Origin: an uncultured Shinella sp.
GTDB taxonomy: Bacteria; Pseudomonadota; Alphaproteobacteria; Rhizobiales; Rhizobiaceae
Assembly (NCBI RefSeq): GCF_946479415.1
Contig: NZ_CAMLFY010000135.1
Location: 1-11,103 of the forward strand
Direction: 5' to 3'
Length of the DNA stretch: 11,103 bases
Positions 8,442-11,103 of the stretch are shown here, one piece after another (positions within the stretch are counted from its first letter, which is position 1; every line of letters begins with the position of its first letter). Made by a program: the position numbers and the translations under genes. The notes beneath the pieces were generated by a model. The model had not been told where the DNA came from. It made no database searches and saw only the letters and a list, made by a program, of their open reading frames with translations.

Positions 8442-8984
8442 ATGGCAAAACCCGATGAAGGCGTGGCGATCCTCAAACCGGTGCTTGATGGCACCGAAGG
8501 CATCGCACTCGAACATTTCGACCACATCCGCCGCGTCAACGACGTCTTCTACGATCAGGTGAAACTGTCCGATCAGAAGGCCGCCTATATTTTCACCTTC
8601 ATGCTGGCGCTGCTTGTGACCTCGACGGAAAGCCGCGCCGTCTTCACATGGTCGCGTTATGCCGAAGGCGACTGGACCTCAGATATCTTCTCCGGCCTGC
8701 TGGCGCTGGCGCTGGTCTTCTCCATCCTGTCGGCGATTCTCGTCGTACTGCCGCGCCGCGTCGACAAGTCCACGTCGCTGTTCTGGGGCGCTTGGCCGCA
8801 CCATCGCGAGGATTTCCGCACGGCGGCGCTCAACCGTGATGTCGACTATCTTTTCGAGCAATATATGCAGAACGCCGATGCCATGGCGTCGATCGCCCGC
8901 GACAAATACCGTTTCGTGGGCTTTGCATTCCGAGGACTATTGCTGACGGTGCTAGCCTATGTCGCGCTTTTGGCGACGCGGTGA
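8442..8984 (+). CDS. Pycsar-effector-like (PycTM/DUF5706-type) membrane protein
   Basis: The protein has 180 residues. A soluble N-terminal helix region (about 20-45, IALEHFDHIRRVNDVFYDQV) leads into KLSDQKAAYIFTFMLALLVT, a membrane helix at about 46-62. A second helix lies at about 83-103, ending in LPRRVDKS. Next comes a cytoplasmic helical stretch with HHREDF and DYLFEQYMQNADAMASIARDKY (120-157), then a last membrane helix at 160-177. The D-x-K-A motif before the first helix and the D/K-rich helix leading into the final helix resemble the PycTM (DUF5706) family, whose members in Pycsar anti-phage systems are activated by cyclic pyrimidine nucleotides and damage the membrane. Here a class III cyclase is the divergent neighbour, but it is a CHASE2 type and not a stand-alone PycC. 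The start has AAGGA 7 bases upstream. Family assignment is by recalled pattern, and a defence role is a hypothesis. Such proteins also occur as ordinary rhizobial genes. Confidence 0.65.
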   Translation: MAKPDEGVAILKPVLDGTEGIALEHFDHIRRVNDVFYDQVKLSDQKAAYIFTFMLALLVTSTESRAVFTWSRYAEGDWTSDIFSGLLALALVFSILSAILVVLPRRVDKSTSLFWGAWPHHREDFRTAALNRDVDYLFEQYMQNADAMASIARDKYRFVGFAFRGLLLTVLAYVALLATR

Positions 8985-9419
8985 TCAGAGCGGGATGGTG
9001 CCGTTTTCCTCGCCATCCCAATATTGAACGCGCTTGCCGCGAACGTGGATGAGAACAAGGCCGGGCGTGTCGATGCCCTGCGTGAACCAGCGCTCCAGAT
9101 CCGGCACCCAGTGCTCTTCGAACTGGCCCTTGTCCTTGCTGACATGCGCCTCGCCTTCGATGGAGATGAAGATTCCCGGCTTGCCAAGCAGGCTCGGCGG
9201 CTCCGTGAAAGCAAGGGATACCTGCGGATCGCGGTTGATGTCGGCGATCTTGTGGGTGTCTTCGAAAGAAAAGAACCACGAGTCGCCGTCATAATCGACA
9301 TCGCCATTGTTACTCATCGGCCGGTTGGTGATGGCGGCCGATCCGCTATGCGTCGACATCATGCAGAAGTCGATCTTCTTCAGCTTTCGCGCGATTTCGG
9401 GGGGCGTCATCGAGGACAT
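8985..9419 (-). CDS. Pyridoxamine 5'-phosphate oxidase-like (general stress protein 26-type) flavin-binding protein
   Basis: The protein has 144 residues with the split-barrel FMN-binding pattern. IARKLKKIDFCMMSTHSG (9-26) forms the opening helix and strand, and ITNRPMSN (30-37) follows. DYDGDSWFFSFEDTHKIADI (42-61) comes next, then the central strands INRDPQVSLAFTEP (61-74) and FISIEGEAHVSKDKGQFEEHW (84-104), and the end YWDGEENG. This matches the small general-stress-protein group of the pyridoxamine-phosphate-oxidase superfamily, which binds FMN or related cofactors; the substrate is unknown. The ATG at 9419 is the only in-frame start after the TAG just upstream, apart from an internal ATG at 9410, and has no clear ribosome-binding site. 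Its stop codon directly abuts the stop of the PycTM-like gene. No functional link to either neighbour is evident. Confidence 0.8.
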   Translation of the reverse strand: MSSMTPPEIARKLKKIDFCMMSTHSGSAAITNRPMSNNGDVDYDGDSWFFSFEDTHKIADINRDPQVSLAFTEPPSLLGKPGIFISIEGEAHVSKDKGQFEEHWVPDLERWFTQGIDTPGLVLIHVRGKRVQYWDGEENGTIPL

Positions 9420-9632
9420 GGGCGCGACTTTCTAGGAGGGGGACCTTGCGACTTAGAAAATGGCGTGCGCAGGCGAATGTTCCGAGGCTGAGGCAATAAA
9501 TGCGGTATTCCGAATCTGGACATCGCTTCGCACGAGGGCTTGGTGCAGACAGGTGATAAGTAAACATCGCGTCGATGGCGTCTTTCGATAGAGATTTCTC
9601 GCCATACGCCAACTACCTTGGATTGAATTTTC

Positions 9633-9661
9633 TTGACGTAAAGTACGGGTTTTGATGGTAT
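9633..9661 (+). promoter_or_regulatory. Candidate promoter for the orphan membrane protein
   Basis: TTGACG at 9633-9638 is a good -35 match. At a 17-bp distance, TGGTAT at 9656-9661 is a poor -10 match. It lies 23 bp before the start codon region, inside the 265-bp stretch 9420-9684 where I see no gene. That stretch also holds a 6-bp inverted repeat, ATGGCG/CGCCAT, at 9575-9580 and 9600-9605. Confidence 0.3.
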
Positions 9662-9684
9662 GCCTTTAATTTGGGAGGCATTGC

Positions 9685-10617
9685 ATGGTCGGCTTTGTGA
9701 AAAGAGTATTTTCTTCTTTTTCGTCCGCATTCTCAGCAGTGTTCGTGATGGTGCGCGGATTGCTGATTTTTCTTTCGGCAGTACTCGTCGTATGGTTCGG
9801 GGCCTATGTGTTACACCGCATCGTTCCGTCGACGGTCGTGGCGCAGTTTTCAAGCGACGTGGCTGCGTACAAAGATGGTTTTTTCCTATCATTGGACAGG
9901 ATCACCGGGGCGAGCAATTCCCTAGATCGGTCATCTATGCAGATTTTTTCTTCAGATACACTTAATAGCGGTGCAAACCAATGGGTAGAAGTTTGCTATG
10001 AAGGAGGTGGGGCGAGTATCGGGTTGATCGATAAACCATCCCTGAGCTACGGCCTCACTCCAAGAACACTAAAGCTAATAGGCAGTATTCGCGATCAGTC
10101 GGATGTGATGTACGAACGGCTACATGGTGATAGAGGTACTTTGTTTTCGCTGAGAGAAAAATCGGGTTGGTTCGCCGCGATCCTCATCGCCATCGGCATG
10201 GTCACGACGATCGTGTCCGCACTTAACTCCTCGGAGTTTGGCAATGGATCCAGTTATTCGGCATCAATGATAAAGGTCTTGGCGATCATTTTGCCGGCTC
10301 TAGGCACCGCACTTACCGCCTATGCGGCACTGTACGCTTCACCTGATCAAGTTTCCAGAAAAAGTCAGATCGTCTTCAACTTGATGGCACTACAATCGGA
10401 AATGGATGGCATCTTCATTCAGGCGCCATGTCCTCTTGTCGGTGAAGAGCAGATATCCAGGTATGAGAAGTATGTCGCCGATTGGGGCAGGAGGTTTTCC
10501 GAGATCGTGTCTAACGCCGACTACAGTCAGGGCGTGTCAAAAGACGCTAACCAAGGCCGCCAAGCCAATCCAGGTGAGGGTGAAAGCAAAGCAAATGCCG
10601 CGTCCGGCGGCCAGTGA
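9685..10617 (+). CDS. Orphan three-helix membrane protein, possible SLATT/DUF4231-like effector domain
   Basis: Not confidently recognised. The protein has 310 residues. Residues 1-22 are basic and polar, followed by a membrane helix at about 23-45, a probably extracytoplasmic segment, an amphipathic region at 126-158 (LKLIGSIRDQ, MYERLHGDRG, LREKSGW), and two close membrane helices at about 160-180 and 196-218. Polar helices follow (SRKSQIVFNLMALQSEMDGIF, EEQISRYEKYVADWGRRFSEIV), then a disordered Gly/Asn/Lys-rich tail from 281. The helix-TM-TM-helix pattern with an R-x-x-Q...L...L-x-x-E helix after the last membrane segment recalls SLATT and DUF4231 proteins, which are membrane effectors of nucleotide-signalled conflict systems; this is pattern-level inference. 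It has a strong GGGAGG site at 9673-9678. Base composition is clearly poorer in G+C than the hut genes, and it lies between the PycTM-like locus and a tRNA-Val gene, consistent with acquired DNA. Confidence 0.75.
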   Translation: MVGFVKRVFSSFSSAFSAVFVMVRGLLIFLSAVLVVWFGAYVLHRIVPSTVVAQFSSDVAAYKDGFFLSLDRITGASNSLDRSSMQIFSSDTLNSGANQWVEVCYEGGGASIGLIDKPSLSYGLTPRTLKLIGSIRDQSDVMYERLHGDRGTLFSLREKSGWFAAILIAIGMVTTIVSALNSSEFGNGSSYSASMIKVLAIILPALGTALTAYAALYASPDQVSRKSQIVFNLMALQSEMDGIFIQAPCPLVGEEQISRYEKYVADWGRRFSEIVSNADYSQGVSKDANQGRQANPGEGESKANAASGGQ

Positions 10618-10690
10618 GTACGCGTAGCTAATGCCATATCGATTCTCCCCCGTCGAAACGTAAACGGGATAGAAGATCAGGGGGATAGGA

Positions 10691-10723
10691 AGAAAAATCT
10701 TGCGAAAACAGAGGCTTGCAAGA
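10691..10723 (-). terminator. Intrinsic terminator downstream of tRNA-Val
   Basis: Read on the minus strand, TCTTGC (10723-10718) and GCAAGA (10703-10698) form a 6-bp stem with a 14-base loop. The stem is followed directly by TTTTTCT. It begins 7 bases after the CCA end of the tRNA-Val gene, so it probably ends that transcript. The stem is short and only half G+C, hence moderate confidence. Confidence 0.6.
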
Positions 10724-10730
10724 CAGGTAA

Positions 10731-10806
10731 TGGTGGGCGATGACGGACTCGAACCGCCGACATCCTCGGTGTAAACGAGGCGCTCTACCAACTGAGCTAA
10801 TCGCCC
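10731..10806 (-). tRNA. tRNA-Val (anticodon TAC)
   Basis: This is a 76-base cloverleaf with encoded CCA. The acceptor stem GGGCGAT/ATCGCCC pairs perfectly. The D-arm is GCTC-AGTTGGTA-GAGC. The anticodon stem CCTCG/CGAGG encloses TTTACAC, giving anticodon TAC, which reads GTA/GTG valine codons. The T-arm is GGCGG-TTCGAGT-CCGTC with one G-U pair. All invariant positions appear intact. It sits beside the low-G+C orphan gene, a common location for inserted DNA. Confidence 0.97.
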
Positions 10807-10823
10807 GCCGCGTTGGTGGCTGT

Positions 10824-10852
10824 GATCTATGCGGAACCGGATCGAACCGCAA
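10824..10852 (-). promoter_or_regulatory. Weak candidate promoter for tRNA-Val
   Basis: On the minus strand TTGCGG (10852-10847) and TAGATC (10829-10824) are separated by 17 bp, placing the start of transcription shortly before the tRNA. Both hexamers match only partly. The rest of the 242-bp gap between the two tRNA genes (10807-11048) shows no credible gene. Confidence 0.3.
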
Positions 10853-10956
10853 GAGGGAAATATCAAATTATTCCACATTTTTTGAACGGCGGACGGAGAT
10901 GCCAGAAGGGTGTGGAAACATTTCGCACCGCGTCATTGTTTTGTCTTGAAACCTGC

Positions 10957-10985
10957 TTGACACCCAAACACGAACCCCGTAGTTA
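10957..10985 (+). promoter_or_regulatory. Candidate promoter for tRNA-Asp
   Basis: A perfect TTGACA at 10957-10962, preceded by C as in the rhizobial CTTGAC element, is followed after 17 bp by TAGTTA at 10980-10985, a poor -10 match. Transcription would begin near 10992, about 57 bases upstream of the tRNA-Asp gene. A 6-bp hairpin CGGGTG/CACCCG (11019-11033) would lie in the leader. Confidence 0.45.
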
Positions 10986-11048
10986 GCCGCTCATCGAACG
11001 GCTCAAGGCCGCTCGGGACGGGTGTTTCACCCGGACGCTTTCGAGGAT

Positions 11049-11103
11049 GCGGGTGTAGCTCAGTCGGTTAGAGTGCCGGCCTGTCACGCCGGAGGTCGCG
11101 GGT
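11049..11103 (+). tRNA. tRNA-Asp (anticodon GTC), cut by the window end
   Basis: The first 55 bases of the gene are present. The acceptor 5' strand is GCGGGTG, the D-arm is GCTC-AGTCGGTTA-GAGT, and the anticodon stem GCCGG/CCGGC-type pairing encloses CTGTCAC, giving anticodon GTC. The variable loop and the start of the T-arm follow, and the 3' end lies outside the window. The sequence matches the usual bacterial tRNA-Asp pattern. Confidence 0.93.

Noticed and set aside
6303..8984. Calling the pair a canonical Pycsar system
   Set aside because: Canonical PycC is a small stand-alone cyclase in an operon with its effector. Here the cyclase is a CHASE2 membrane enzyme with an ATP-type lysine and is divergently oriented, so only a hypothesis is reported.
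10649..10668. CCCGT...ACGGG hairpin after the orphan gene as its terminator
   Set aside because: Only 5 bp of stem with a 10-base loop and no T-run on either strand.
9420..10806. Attachment-site repeat of the tRNA-Val 3' end marking an integrated element
   Set aside because: I found no second copy of the tRNA 3' end near 9420 or elsewhere in the window, and no integrase gene is present.

Overview
This window looks like chromosomal DNA of a Rhizobiaceae-type alphaproteobacterium (Agrobacterium, Rhizobium or Shinella relatives). The reasons are the high G+C, the five-enzyme histidine-utilisation set with hutF and hutG, a CHASE2-type class III cyclase, and alphaproteobacterial-looking tRNAs. 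The genus assignment is inference only.

Positions 1-6299 hold a complete hut (histidine degradation) module except for the cut end of hutU. A leftward operon hutI-hutH-hutG-hutU is tightly packed: 43 bp between hutI and hutH, 1 bp between hutH and hutG, and 16 bp between hutG and hutU. It diverges from a rightward hutF-hutC pair. Together they encode the five-step route: histidine to urocanate (HutH), to imidazolonepropionate (HutU), to formiminoglutamate (HutI), to N-formylglutamate plus ammonia (HutF), to glutamate plus formate (HutG). The GntR-family repressor HutC lies at the end of the hutF transcript. A perfect 12-bp palindrome in the hutI/hutF intergenic region fits the HutC/GntR operator pattern and would control both directions.

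Positions 6303-8984 hold a possible nucleotide second-messenger locus. A membrane class III cyclase with a CHASE2 sensor (leftward) is divergent from a 180-residue, three-helix membrane protein that resembles the Pycsar effector (PycTM/DUF5706) family. The 180-bp region between them contains a perfect 16-bp palindrome. A leftward pyridoxamine-phosphate-oxidase-like stress protein (8985-9419) follows, its stop codon abutting that of the PycTM-like gene.

Positions 9420-10730 are visibly poorer in G+C. They carry one orphan membrane protein of 310 residues whose second half has a helix-TM-TM-helix layout reminiscent of SLATT/DUF4231 effector domains. It sits beside a tRNA-Val(TAC) gene (leftward, with its own likely terminator), which suggests an accessory insertion. 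The window ends inside a tRNA-Asp(GTC) gene on the plus strand.

The most interesting part is 6303-10617: a cyclase, a PycTM-like membrane protein and a possible SLATT-like membrane protein within about 4.3 kb. Whether this is defence, housekeeping cAMP signalling or coincidence cannot be settled from the sequence alone.
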